The notes below the pieces were generated by a model. It saw only the letters and a list, made by a program, of their open reading frames with translations, was not told the DNA's origin and searched no databases. A stretch of DNA of 64,000 bases from Nansenia antarctica (taxonomy: Eukaryota; Chordata; Actinopteri; Argentiniformes; Microstomatidae), in contig OZ022340.1 of the NCBI GenBank assembly GCA_963989245.1, forward strand, positions 47,019,948-47,083,947. Reading direction: 5' to 3'. The stretch's first letter is position 1; the number at the start of each line of letters is the position of its first letter. This document shows positions 20,235 to 30,499 of the stretch, one piece after another. Position numbers and translations under genes: made by a program.

Positions 20235-21480
20235 TCTATGCCCCACTATATCCCCTCAGACACCGGGATATAGTGGGGCATGTCCAACATGGCAGAGGGG
20301 GCCTTGGCTTGGAAACAACAACACCCACATGGCAAAAGGCTACTCCAACCGAACGGCGGAAGATGGTGGTTGAGGAGGTGCGCCACCAGGAGGAAGCAGC
20401 CAGGTGCGCCAAGGCAGTCTCCCAAGCCCAGCAAGGCCGCTGGATGAAGTGGGAGAGCGTGGAGAGGAGGAAAATCACGTGGAACGAGCTGTGGAGCATG
20501 GAGTCTAATAGGCTAAGTTTCATCATCAGAGCCACATATGATGTCCTGCCCTCTCCTACCAACCTACATCTCTGGTATGGAGAGGACCCAGCCTGTCTCC
20601 AGTGTGCAGCCCCAGCAACCCTCAAACACATCTTGGTGGGTTGCAAGACCAGTCTAACTCAAGGAAGATACACCTGGCGCCACAACCAAGTGCTAAAGTG
20701 CTTGGCTGCCGAACTTGAGCACAAGAAGGTAACCACCAACGCCATGCCTCTAAATGCCCAGACTACCTTTCAACGGAAAACAACCTTCATCCGGGAAGGG
20801 GAGAAACAGCGGACCAAGCCATCACCTCCAGACTCAGGCCCACTGAACGCAGCCCGGGATTGGGAAATGCGGGTAGACCTCAGCCAGAGGCTCACCTTCC
20901 CACCCGAAATTGCAGCGACCAACCTGCGCCCAGACCTAGTCCTCTGGTCCAAGTCCTGCCGGCGTGTCTTCATCGTAGAACTGACGGTCCCATGGGAGGA
21001 GGCCATCGATGAGGCATTCGAACGGAAGAGGCTGCGGTATGCCAACTTAGCAGTCGAAGCAGAGGGGCGGGGCTGGAACGTGAAGGTGTGGCCAGTGGAG
21101 GTGGGCTGCAGAGGCTTTGTAGCCAGCTCCACCACAAGGCTCCTGAGGGCAGTAGGGATCAGAGGACAGGCCCAACGGAAGGCAATCAGAGAACTGTCCA
21201 CTGCAGCAGAACGGAGCAGTCACTGGCTGTGGCTGAAACGTAGGGACCCAACATGGGCTCCCAAATGACCACGTGGTGCCACCGTGCGACACACATCCAG
21301 GCCTGATCAGCCTGTGGTGGGCCAACCTCGGCAGAGGGTGTCTTGTGATAACTGGCCGAAACACCCAATGAGGTCGGGGACCACAACTGAAGATGTGTCG
21401 TACTGGTGGCACCACGTGATCATTGCCAAATTCCACTCCACCCAAGAGGACATCTCCAACTCCACTCAATTGTTGTGCTG
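20235..21480 (+). mobile_element. RLE-type (R2-group-like) non-LTR retrotransposon, C-terminal fragment
   Basis: A frame of 331 residues (from 20,273) begins DIVGHVQHGRGGLG, has a CCHC-type finger (CLQCAAPATLKHILVGC), then a restriction-like endonuclease stretch RPDLVLWSKSCRRVFIVELT with the PD...E.T arrangement, then VGCRGFVASSTTRLL and SSHWLWLKRRD. RT followed by zinc knuckle and RLE is the order of R2-group elements. The RT part is missing here. A related RT piece lies antisense at 24,005-24,378. The same 220-bp RLE segment is found inverted at 30,674-30,893. Confidence 0.7.
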
Positions 21481-21542
21481 AATATTTAGGGATTTTAACA
21501 ACCAGTCCTATTAAGAATCCATGATAAGTCTTTTTAAACATA

Positions 21543-21720
21543 CTTCACAGCTCTTGTCACCATTTTTTACATTTTTGGCATTTAGCAGACGCCTTATTCC
21601 AAAGCGACTTACAATCAATACATTTGACTAAGCAAGTGAATCATCAATCCACCAGTCGTAGCAGGAAGAGTAATCCAGCTCAGGCCCGGGGCCATTGATA
21701 GAAGGAAAAACCTTTTAAAC
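21543..21720. repeat. Dispersed short repeat
   Basis: ggcatttagcagacgccttattccaaagcgacttacaa is a motif seen in many teleost intronic repeats. A related version occurs at 3,150-3,200. Class not determined. Confidence 0.4.
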
Positions 21721-21799
21721 CTCTCTAAACCTAGTTTCTTTTTGGGTTTTTTATATAGACACTGGAGAAACAGAGAAACGGTACAAGGTAGCAATATAA

Positions 21800-22285
21800 G
21801 TTTTTAGGGACACGGTAGAGGGGAAAAGCGGGTGTCTTCAGGGATACAGTAGAGGGGAAAGCGGGTGTCTTCAGGGACACAGTAGAGGGGAAAGCGGGTG
21901 TCTTCAGGGACACAGTAGAGGGGGAAAGCGGGTGTCTTCAGGGACACAGTAGAGGGGGAAAGCGGGTGTCTTCAGGGACACAGTAGAGGGGGAAAGCGGG
22001 TGTCTTCAGGGACACAGTAGAGGGGGAAAGCGGGTGTCTTCAGGGACACAGTAGAGGGGGAAAGCGGGTGTCTTCAGGGACACAGTAGAGGGGAAAGCGG
22101 GTGTCTTCAGGGACACAGTAGAGGGGGAAAGCGGGTGTCTTCAGGGACACAGTAGAGGGGAAAAGCGGGTGTCTTCAGGGACACAGTAGAGGGGAAAAGC
22201 GGGTGTCTTCAGGGACACAGTAGAGGGGAAAAGTGGGTGTCTTCAGGGGCACAGTAGAGGGGAAAGCGGGTGTCTTCAGGAGACG
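21800..22285. repeat. 33-bp VNTR (about 14 units)
   Basis: Units of aggggaaagcgggtgtcttc plus agggacacagtag, differing mostly in the number of G or A. In the tpo intron upstream of exon 23,255. Confidence 0.95.
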
Positions 22286-22328
22286 CAGCTTGTGGTGCAC
22301 TTCACACCTTGTGTTTAGATCAGAGGAT

Positions 22329-22590
22329 GGGCGGCTGTGTCTCAGGAGGTAGAGCTGGCGTCTTATGATCGCAAGGTTGGCAGATCGGTGGTTCAAGCCC
22401 CAGCTGGCCACATGTCGAAGTGTCCTTGGGCAAGATACTTAACCCCAAAATTGCTCCCAATGAGCGGGCCGGCGCCTTGCATGGTAGCTTGTCGCCATTG
22501 GTGTGTGAATGTGTGTGTGAATGGGTGAATGAGGCCATTGTAAAGCGCTTTGGAATAAGGCGTTATATAAGTCAGTCCATTTACCATTTA
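22329..22590 (+). mobile_element. tRNA-derived SINE (AFC-type), member 2
   Basis: Same family as 14,932-15,199, beginning gggcggctgtgtctcaggag and ending gtcagtccatttaccattta. The B-box region (ggtggttcaagccccagc) is better preserved. Followed by three short repeats of gtagcagcggcattgaggta at 22,600-22,680. Confidence 0.78.
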
Positions 22591-22680
22591 CGTTTGCTGT
22601 AGCAGCGGGTATACCCCACTGTAGCAGCGGCATTGAGGTATACCCCACTGTAGCAGCGGCATTGAGGTATACCCCACTGC

Positions 22681-23254
22681 GATGTCCATGTGCTCGTATT
22701 AATCACAGGCACACTGTAGACTTCTTTTAATCAAAGTTAGGATGTTGTTGGATTGCTGAAGTCCTCTTCTGTCTCCAAGATGGGGTTTTATATTCCAAAA
22801 ATACCCCCCCAAAATGTTACTTTTGCTTTCATCATGACATCTCGTCATTACTGTACCTCATACCTGCCACCTACAATACAAGCACAACACAGGTGGATCG
22901 AAACACAAATAACGCAACTTGAATAATGGAGGCAAAATCTCTTTCCTTCATTTGGGGAAAATTAAACCCCATCACAGAGACCAAAAAGCACCTAAACAAT
23001 ACAGCAACATTTTCTTTGACATAATCCAAAATCAAAAACTGCAAAACAGCTTTATACTATCTTATCCTGAAGTGATTTTAAAAAGTAAGGATACTGGGTG
23101 GTAGAACGCACATATCTAGGAAAGGTCATGAAAGGAGGGTCCTGAAATTTGATCGAGTGCAAAGATAGAATTTTGTTTTTACTCACAGGGGTAAACATTG
23201 TCATTCTTCAGATAATATTGGATATTGTAATTGATGACGTTTGTGTTGTTGCAG
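22681..23254. other. tpo intron, nothing recognised
   Basis: AT-rich sequence without clear repeats or reading frames. Ends in the acceptor gtgttgttgcag of the next tpo exon. Confidence 0.6.
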
Positions 23255-23463
23255 GTTCTGGTGGGAGAGTGAGGGTGTGTTCACGCTGCAGCAGAGGGCC
23301 GAGCTGCGAAGGCACTCCCTGTCTCGTGTCGTCTGTGACAACAGTGAAGTCAAAGAGGTTCCCCTTGACCCCTTCAGTCTGGAGAAATACCCAGACGGGT
23401 TTATTTTGTGTGACGACATGCCATCCATGAGCCTGGACGCCTGGGGAGAGGACCCAAGCACAG
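23255..23463 (+). CDS. tpo: tpo exon, end of the peroxidase domain
   Basis: 209 nt, phase 2 to 1. Encodes FWWESEGVFTLQQRAELRR, HSLSRVVCDNSEVKEVPLD, YPDGFILCDDMPSMSLDAWG and EDPST. This is the end of the catalytic domain. In human TPO the next exons encode a CCP/sushi module, an EGF module and the membrane anchor. None of those was found between here and 33 kb. Donor ACAG|gtgtga. Intact. Confidence 0.92.
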
Positions 23464-23749
23464 GTGTGATAAGTCTGATTTCTCATTTATAATGTTGTGA
23501 CGTTAATATAAGGTTCTATCTCCATTTTTGTCAAAATTTAGTTTTTTTACATAATCTGATCCATTAGGTGTTTATTAATGACTGTGTGGTGTTATTTTTA
23601 AAATGTTGACATTTTTGAGTTAGTAATGAATAAAATACAAAGGTTCCATCTCACAAAACATAATGGAATGTAAAAACGCTCAATATCTCTGAACTACCCT
23701 AAACGGAGATAGAACCTGATAATTCTAAGCTCACGATGTGTATTAAATC

Positions 23750-23995
23750 AAAATGCTTGGTGCTAATCTTAGTGTCAGCACCCATCCCACCCATATGTGC
23801 TTGTTGTGCATCTAATTCCAAAACCATGGGCATTAATATGGAGTTGGTCCCACCTTTGCTGCTATAACAGCTTCCACTCTTCTGGGAAGACTTTCTACTA
23901 GATTTTAGAATATGGATGGGGGGATTTGCTCCCATTCAGCCACAAGAGCATTAATGAGGTCGGGCACTGATGTTGGGCGAGAACCTGACCTTTCT
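23750..23995. repeat. Dispersed DNA-transposon-like repeat
   Basis: The block ccatgggcattaatatggag, ttggtcccacctttgctgct, cttccactcttctgggaaga is a repeat I recognise from other teleost introns, but I cannot assign its superfamily. 23,464-23,750 holds nothing else. Confidence 0.4.
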
Positions 23996-24004
23996 CTCCA
24001 GGGA

Positions 24005-24378
24005 CTCGACTGTTGTCATAGGCACTGCATAAACCACTGGAAGATCCAGGCCTTGAGCCTCCCCGGCAGGCCTTGTTTTGTCCACCTTGGTGAGCCAGGC
24101 ATCAAGCTCTTAGCTGTTAGTTTTCTGGATGGAGAGAGCATCTTTGAGGCTGCAGTCAAAGATCTTGATTGGCTGCTCTGTAACGGACAGCTGTTGGCCG
24201 GAACCGGAGGTTTCCAGCTCATCCTTGCCCAGGTGATGAGCTTCTCTAGGCCTTTGAGTATCCACTTGCTGCCCGGGACAGATGTAGTAGTGACAGTCAG
24301 GTCGTCCATGAATGCTCTTATTGGGGGCTGTCGCACTCCAGTCTTGGTCAAAGGGCCCCTGCATTCCACCTCTGCTGA
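24005..24378 (-). mobile_element. RLE-type LINE, RT catalytic fragment (antisense)
   Basis: The minus strand encodes PPIRAFMDDLTVTTTSVPGS then KWILKGLEKLITWARM, the catalytic A/FMDD motif of the same family as 20,235-21,480. Further on the frame drifts (two frames share it), but GLPGRLKAWIFQWFMQ is recognisable as the segment after the RT fingers. A frameshifted relic. Confidence 0.6.
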
Positions 24379-24379
24379 C

Positions 24380-24414
<35 letters not shown>

Positions 24415-24790
24415 TTGGATTTGTATAGCACCTTTCATAAAACCCAAGGACGCTTTACAATTTTGAAGAAATGGTCAGACAGACAAAACAGAAAACAAAC
24501 AAAGCAAAACAGAAACAGTGACTAGGGGCTAAAGGCCTTGGAGAACAGATGGGTTTTAAGGGCTGATTTGAGGGAGTCCAGGGTGGGGGCGTTGCGGATC
24601 ACTATGGGGAGAGAGTTCCAGAGAGTAGGTGTAGCCACGCTGAAGGCTCTGTCCCCAAAGGTCCGTAGGTTGGTGCGGGGGGTGGACAGCAGGCCCATGT
24701 CAGCGGACCGCAGGTTCCGGGAAGGGGTATGCTGGGGGAGGAGAAGGGGTATGCTGGGGGAGGAGAAGGGGTATGCTGGGGGAGGAAGTC
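24380..24790 (-). mobile_element. Antisense retroelement 3' end plus short VNTR
   Basis: (TAA)n at 24,381-24,412, then ttggatttgtatagcacctt and a segment (gggttttaagggctgatttg...tccagagagtaggt) common at LINE/SINE 3' ends in fish, antisense. At 24,722-24,787 a 20-bp unit (ggggtatgctgggggaggag) repeats three times. 24,790-24,990 is GA/GT-rich with no feature. Confidence 0.5.
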
Positions 24791-24989
24791 AGTTAGGTAC
24801 ACATACACCAGGCCCACATACATATAGACATACATAGACAGTGTGAGTGATATTGTGTGAGTGAATGTGCGAGTGATATTGAGAGAGTGTCAGAGATTGA
24901 GTGAACTTGTGCAGAGTGAGGGAGAGTTTGAGCGAGTGATAGAGAGTGAGGGTGAGTGAGAGCTAGAGAGAGAGAGGGAGTAAGGGAGA

Positions 24990-27650
24990 ATGGAGGCAGG
25001 ACGAAAAAGAGCCAGATCTTATGTGTGGGGGTACTTTGACTTGCTAACTCCCAGCAAGGTCAAGTGCATGATCTGTGCTCAGGAGTTGGCATAATAGCAC
25101 CAACACGTCCTCCATGCTGCGCCACCTCAGAGCAAAGCACCCAGACACCACACCTGATGCACCCAACATGGCTGGTGCTGGTGCTGCTGGTGCAAGGCAA
25201 GGTATGTGAAATGTAGGCTATACATGTGCAGGAATGACTCATAGAGCTTGTAATGGAGGTACATTGAAACATAATAATGTATTTAAGATCTGCAATAACA
25301 TAACTACCTGTATTTATGTGGTTTTATTTTAAAGGGCGGCAAGCTGAGCTGGATGAGTGCCTACTGGACATGATCATTAAGGACTCCCAGCCATTTTCAG
25401 TGGTGGAGGATGCTGGATTTATAGGGTTTGTCCAGAAACTCGACCCTACCTACATCCTCCCCACAAGACAGGCACTGAAAATGAAGCTGGCCTCCAGATA
25501 TGAGGAGGCCAAGGCCAAGGCTGAGGTGTCCCGTGCCCAGAGAGTAAGCTTAACGTCAGACATGTGGACATCCATGAATATGGACGCTTATCTTGCCGTC
25601 ACCTGCCACTTTATCGCTGGTGATGACTGCAAGCTCTCCACCGTGCTACTGGGGGTGGCCAAATTCCCTCAGACGCACACAGCTGAGCATATCAAGGAGG
25701 CCAAGAGTGTTCTGCTGGGAGAATGGGGCCTGAAGGACAAGGTTCACTGCCTCATCACTGACAACGCCTCCAACATGATTTTGTGTGCAAGGCTGCTGGG
25801 AGTACGCCGTGTGCCGTGTTTCGCTCACAGCCTCAACCTGGTTGTGAAGAATAGCCTGGACCTCACACCTGAGCTGAAAGCCATATGCTTGAGAGCCAAA
25901 AGGATTGTAGCCTACTTCAAGTCTAGTACCACAGGGAAGGAGAGACTGTCCGCCTTTCAGGGCCAGTTGGGGATCCCCCAGCATAAGCTGATCCAGGAGG
26001 TGGACACAAGGTGGAATAGCACCCACCTGATGCTACAAAGAATGAAGGAGCAGCGCCTGTCAGTGGGAGCGGCCCTGGGCAGCCTGAGCACAGACATCCC
26101 TGCTCTGACTAGTGGGGAATTCGATTTAATGGCTGAGTGCCTTGATATATTGTCACCATTTCATCGGGCAACCTTAGAGCTGTCCGAGGAGAAAAGAGTG
26201 TCGGCATCAAAGGTGATACCTTTTTTTTTATTATAATATTTTTTATTCCAGTATAGATGTCATTGTACATTGAAAAAGGCATGAATATTTTCTGTTTTTC
26301 TCCCTCCCCTCCACCCACCCCTCCCTCTCAAACATGTCTGCATCAAAGGTGATTCCCATAATAAGGATAATGCAGCAAAGGGTGTCGGAGATGTGTGGTC
26401 GGATGACCAACCCTGCTGCCTCAGAGCTGGGCCTAAACCTGGTCCGGCTCCTGACGTTAAGGTGCGGTGTGGAGGGCGTTGGGGTCCTGGCATTGGCCAC
26501 GCTGTTGGACCCCCGTTTTAAAATATTGGCCTTCGGTAACGCCTCCCACGCTCAGGAGGCGGTGAAGAGGTTGACTGATGAGTGTGCTTCAATTATTCAG
26601 AGGACACTGAACGCACCTTCAACCTCACAGGTAAATACCCTTTCCTTTGCACTGTGTATTTCAACAGCAGCACATTGTATGTCCTGAACAAATTCCTCCC
26701 AGAGGACCACAAAGTTAATTTTATTTATTTTATCTTTCTCTCAGCAGTCAACCTCAGCACAGGAAATGCCTGCCGCCGAGGAGGCAGATGACTTTTGGGA
26801 GCTTCTGGACACTCGAGTTGGTTGGTTGCAAAACAGTCAATTGTTGAGGATCACATGAAAAAGCTGTACATTTGACAACTAGGCTAATTGTTGTTGTGTT
26901 CCCAGGTGCAGCACATAATGTGAAAAGCCCAACAGCAGACGCCACGGTGGAGGTGAAGCGGTACCTGAGCGACCCCTACCTCCCCAGAGGGGAGGACCCG
27001 CTGAAATACTGGGCCACACACAAGACAATATATGTGAACTTGTTCAAGCTGGCCACCAAATATCTACATATGCCAGCAACCTCTGTCCCCTGCGAAAGGG
27101 TTTTCTCAGAAGCAGGGGACATTGTAAGCAAAAAGAGGAGCCGTCTCAGTCCCAGCACTGTGGAGAAAATCGTTTTCCTGAATAAAAATGTGTAGACTAA
27201 TCTGTCCCACACAACCATGTCCCACACAACCATGTCCCACACAACCATGTCCCTCCCACACTTTGCCTGTTCATGTACACAAGCAATACATATTTTATTG
27301 TTCACATAAGCACATGTCTGTCCAGTTCCCACAATATAGCCTTGTTTTGCACTCTTTCCCTGTTCCACAAGCACATCCCAACACTGTGGCCCCTGTTATG
27401 CCATGTTGACCATCTATATCTGCCCCAATTATCAAACAGCCGCCATACCATGACCTGACCAGCAGATGTCATTGTGGAGCTGCTGTACCACGACCTGACC
27501 AGCAGATGGCAGTATAGGCAGTACCATGACCTGACCAGCAGATGGCAGTATGGAGTTGCTGTATCGACTGCATCGAAAGATCGACACTTTTTCCGACACA
27601 ATTGTGTCGAACGTGTCAATTGCGTCGAAAGCTTCGTTTCCCCCATCACT
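24990..27650 (+). mobile_element. hAT transposon with ZBED1-like transposase (multi-exon, decayed)
   Basis: The BED finger starts at 24,991 (YVWGYFDLLTPSKVKCMIC), breaks at a stop (25,094) and resumes as NTSSMLRHLRAKHP. The catalytic domain in 25,335-26,212 has SLTSDMWTSM (Asp), CLITDNASNM (Asp), C-x2-H as CFAHSLN, and DTRWNSTHLML. It continues at 26,349-26,630 and, after further introns, ends in the hATC dimerisation part (YLHMPATSVPCERVFSEAGD, KRSRLSP) with TAG at 27,193. The right terminus is probably gcttcgtttcccccatcact at about 27,630-27,650. The left terminus was not identified. Two small tandem repeats (14 bp at 27,206-27,250, and catgacctgaccagcagatg repeats at 27,450-27,545) lie in the 3' UTR. 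Confidence 0.8.
26213..26348 (+). other. 136-bp intron of the hAT transposase flanked by 22-bp direct repeats
   Basis: Reading AAAG|gtgata ... catcaaag|GTGATT removes 136 bp and rejoins VSASK with VIPIIRIM in phase 0. The 22 bp at the donor (26,199-26,220) and at the acceptor (26,335-26,356) are the same sequence with two mismatches, core GCATCAAAGGTGAT. A polypyrimidine run (tctccctcccctccaccc) precedes the acceptor. Confidence 0.7.
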
Positions 27651-28000
27651 ACTCTTTACTCCCTGGTCAACTGGCCCTCCCTTCACACCCGCCGTCACAT
27701 GTACTGGCTCACCCTCATCTATAAAACCCTCCTCCACCTATCACCCCCCTATCTGTGTCTCCTGCTTCACCCTCTGCCTGTCACTCGCAACACCCGATCC
27801 TCACTCCACATCCAACTAAAAATTCCCAAATCCACCACCTCCCTTGGCCGTGCATCATTCCAGTTTGCTGCCCCCTCTGACTGGAATGCTCTGCAAAAAA
27901 CCCTCAAACTGGATAAACTCATCTCCCTCTCTGCCTTCAGACTCACTATTTCAGACACCCTCACTGATTCCTGCACATGCTTCTCTTCTCTGTAGGGCAG
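27650..28000 (+). mobile_element. LINE C-terminal fragment
   Basis: Encodes HMYWLTLIYKTLLHLSPPYL and later LGRASFQFAAPSDWNALQKT, the C-terminal signature of fish non-LTR elements that end in ...APxxWNxLP. 5'-truncated, starting next to the hAT terminus. Confidence 0.6.
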
Positions 28001-28500
28001 CACTTGTATTCATTCCCTTTACACACCCCCTCTGTCCACCTGCACTTGTTTTTATGCCCCCATACGCTCATGTCTGCTCATTCTCTGCTTTTAAGCTTTT
28101 CTGTGTTAATGTACTGTTTTCTAATGTTTGTTGGCCTGTTTCGTAAGTGCTTATTGCTGTTGTTGTATTTGGTGGCTGTGTCTCAGTGGTTATTGTTGTA
28201 CCGTATTTATGTTTGCTTGACTGTGTCTCAGTGTGTATCGTTGTATTGGTTTGTTTACTGGCTGTCTTGGTGTCCATGTTGTATCGCTGTGTTGATTGGT
28301 CGTGTCTCAGTGGTTATTGTTGTGTTTGCTTGGCTGTGTCCCAGTGCGTTTTGTTGTATTGTATTGTCTTGTGTTGCCTGTCTGCTTTTTGGCTGTGTCC
28401 CAGTGCGTTTTGTTGTATTGTATTGTCTTGTGTTGCCTGTCTGCTTTTTGTGCTTGCTGTTGTGTTCCATTGTTGATGTCCGTTGGTGCTTTTGTTGTAT
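28000..28500. repeat. T/G-rich tandem repeat region
   Basis: A 60-62-bp block (ggctgtgtcccagtgcgttt and following) is present twice in a row at 28,335-28,450, and shorter forms of ggctgtgtctcagtggttat recur from 28,170. No credible gene. Confidence 0.7.
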
Positions 28501-28840
28501 TGTGCAGCAGTTCATACTCTGCATGTAGGACATGGGAGGGCTTCATGAGAATTCTATTAGCCTGTCTGAGAGTAGCCTGTTCAAAAATAGACTGCAGGGA
28601 TGAGTGGTCTTTCACCCCTATGATCTTCCATGCAGTCTGTATCAGTCGGACCAGTTTGGACCTTAGTTTTACAGATAGGTTACCAAACCAATATGTAATG
28701 CCTTATCTGATGAGACTCTCTAAGACAGACTAGTAGAAGAGTAGCATACATTTTTGGTCAACACCATGAACTCTAAGGCGGCGTAGGAAGTGTAGTCGTT
28801 GTTGTAATCTGCTACAAAGGCTGTCTACATGAGTGCTCCA
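28500..28840 (-). mobile_element. CR1-like LINE C-terminal fragment, antisense
   Basis: The minus strand encodes SLQSIFEQATLRQANRILM and PSHVLHAEYELL, similar to the CR1-type C-terminus at 11,641-11,928 (KANKIIADPQHPLSTEYEVL). Continues to about 28,840 with further degraded RT sequence. Confidence 0.5.
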
Positions 28841-29500
28841 GGTGAGTGGGACAAAACCGTGTGTGATCTAGTGGACAGACTGAATGGGTTTAAAAGGAAG
28901 CTAGAGTTATTCTCCATTGATCTAACCCCCACGAAAATGCTGCACTTCCCAACACAACGCGCTCTGATCAACTCGTCATCAGCACAGATTAGTCCTGCGA
29001 TGACAGCATTTATCGATAAACTGATTGATAACTTTGCTGCGCGGTTTGATAACTTTAATATTCCCGCAGAGGTGATGAGATTTTCTAAAGACCCCTTTTC
29101 TGTTGATGCTGGGGGAGAGTTTGCAGCTGAAGCCAAACAGGTGCTTCCGTCACTGGACGAAGGCTCCCTGCAGTTAGAACTAAGACATCCAAGCATCGTC
29201 TGATTTGAAGCATGATTTGAGATCATTGGCATGTGAGCAGTTTTGGGTTAAACTTAACCAGGTACAGTTCCAAACACCAGAAGGTTGGCCTTTTTTCTAC
29301 TTACTATGTTTGGTACAACGTATACTTGCGAGTCAAGCTTCTCGCATATGAATGCAATAAAGACCAACACACGTGCCTCCCTCACAAGTGCGCACCTCCA
29401 CCAGTGTCTGCGTATAATATTGCCCTCACTCCATATGAGCCTAACTTTGCAGTGCTTGCCAAGTCAAAGAAATGCCATTTCAGTCACTGATTAGAGCACT
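28840..29500 (+). mobile_element. hAT-derived transposase fragment (GTF2IRD2/EPM2AIP1-type)
   Basis: The frame 28,829-29,203 encodes WDKTVCDLVDRLNGFKRKLE and FIDKLIDNFAARFDNFNIP. A second frame at 29,285-29,494 encodes FGTTYTCESSFSHMNAIKTN and RASLTSAHLHQCLRI, the hATC end of the transposase family that gave rise to GTF2IRD2, ZBED5 and EPM2AIP1. At least one frameshift separates them. A relic, not a host gene. Confidence 0.65.
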
Positions 29501-29941
29501 GGTTGATTTTTCTTCCTTTTGAGGGTTTGTTAAAGCAGACGTGAAATGCACTGATGATAGTAGGCTAGAGTAGAGCACCGATATCCAAGTGGGCCTAATG
29601 TAGGCTAATCTGTTTTTTTGTTTTTTTTAAAGGGAGACATTTTATAAAATAAAAAAATGACTGGCACAACTTACTGATAATGCCATGACATGAGCACTTG
29701 ATGTTTTTGTCTTTTATTTTGATTCGTTTTTTTTATGTTTTGAATTGAGTTGTAGCAGATGTCAAATGCACTGATTAGTAGAGAACAGGAAAAAAGTAAT
29801 GCAATCTGGTTTGTTTTGTTTTATTGAGAATGAAGACTGTGTAGCCTACTTCTGAGTGATATACAGTAGTATGAATAAACACTTTTGATGCACAAACTGG
29901 ATGGTGAGACTGGATAGTATCCTCTGTGTTGTTGTGTGCAG
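29501..29941. other. Non-coding stretch before the possible tpo last exon
   Basis: T-rich, with two versions of gcagacgtgaaatgcactgat (29,534 and 29,756), likely 3' UTR of the hAT relic. Ends in gttgttgtgtgcag, a good acceptor. Confidence 0.5.
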
Positions 29942-30075
29942 TGACTGGTGTACAGAATGCTCCGGTGACTCTGTCTGCAGCCTCTACCCCATTGACTGGT
30001 CAGCGAACCAAGTCTGCACCGGTGCAAACTGGCACCTTGACTGCAGTTGGAAAAGAGACTGGTACTAGTGTGTAA
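29942..30075 (+). CDS. tpo: Possible terminal tpo exon reading into the minisatellite
   Basis: After the acceptor at 29,941 an open stretch in phase 1 would join the previous tpo exon in frame (ACA G + TG ACT GGT). It encodes about 43 residues rich in Thr, Ser and Gln (TGVQNAPVTLSAASTPLTGQ and onward to VGKETGTSV) with no hydrophobic segment. The stop TAA at 30,073-30,075 belongs to the first minisatellite unit (gtgtgtaaag). If real, the protein would be a TPO without CCP, EGF and membrane anchor. No sequence similarity proves that it belongs to tpo. It could be an unrelated exon. Confidence 0.3.
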
Positions 30076-30499
30076 AGCCCAGTATGGTGGGGGTCTGTAG
30101 TGTGTACAGCCCAGTATGGTGGGGGTCTGTAGTGTGTACAGCCCAGTAGGGTGGTGGTCTGTAGTGTGTACAGTCCAGTATGGTGGGGGTCTGTAGTGTG
30201 TACAGCCCAGTATGGTGGGGGTCTGTAGTGTGTAAAGCCCAGTATGGTGGGGGTCTGTAGTGTGTAAAGCCCAGTATGGTGGGGGTCTGTAGTGTGTAAA
30301 GCCCAGTATGGTGGAGGTCTGTAGTGTGTAAAGCCCAGTATGGTGGGGGTCTGTAGTGTGTACAGCCCAGTATGGTGGAGGTCTGTAGTGTGTACAGCCC
30401 AGTATGGTGGGTCTGTAGTGTGTAAAGCCCAGTATGGTGGGTCTGTAGTGTGTAAAGCCCAGTATGGTGGGGGTCTGTAGTGTGTAAAGCCCAGTATGG
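30066..30499 (+). repeat. 30/32-bp minisatellite block 2 (about 14 units)
   Basis: Same units as 521-2,433, including a variant with agggtggtgg at about 30,149. Runs directly into a smarcad1-like coding segment at 30,500. Confidence 0.96.

Larger units (their letters stand above)
2910..30075 (+). pseudogene. tpo: Thyroid peroxidase-like gene, copy 1 (gene span, disrupted 5' half)
   Basis: TPO is the heme peroxidase that iodinates and couples tyrosines of thyroglobulin at the apical thyrocyte membrane. Exons recognised: 2,910-3,006, about 4,512-4,666, 11,982-12,110, 12,992-13,198, 15,283-15,801, 17,115-17,373, 18,301-18,459, 19,606-19,843, 23,255-23,463 and possibly 29,942-30,075. The peroxidase core is complete and phases agree. 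It is TPO rather than MPO/EPX because of the FTPQSTSKAAF and CENINPCFPI stretches after the distal histidine. Two 1-nt frameshifts, at the signal-peptide exon and at 11,982-12,110, would abort translation. The Cys-rich exon expected between 4,666 and 11,982 and the CCP/EGF/TM exons were not found. Either a pseudogene, a gene using unseen exons, or sequencing indels. Confidence 0.7.

Noticed and set aside
20770..21201. Minus-strand 143-residue frame opposite the RLE domain
   Set aside because: Antisense shadow of the LINE endonuclease. Its part recurring at 30,674 is explained by copying of the DNA segment.
27977..28528. 183-residue Cys/Leu-rich frame, membrane-protein-like
   Set aside because: Lies in a T/G-rich tandem repeat and the hydrophobicity is a composition effect. 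No conservation signal.
28829..29203. Host gene of the GTF2IRD2/EPM2AIP1 type
   Set aside because: Frameshifted, intronless and next to a hATC fragment, so read as a transposase relic.
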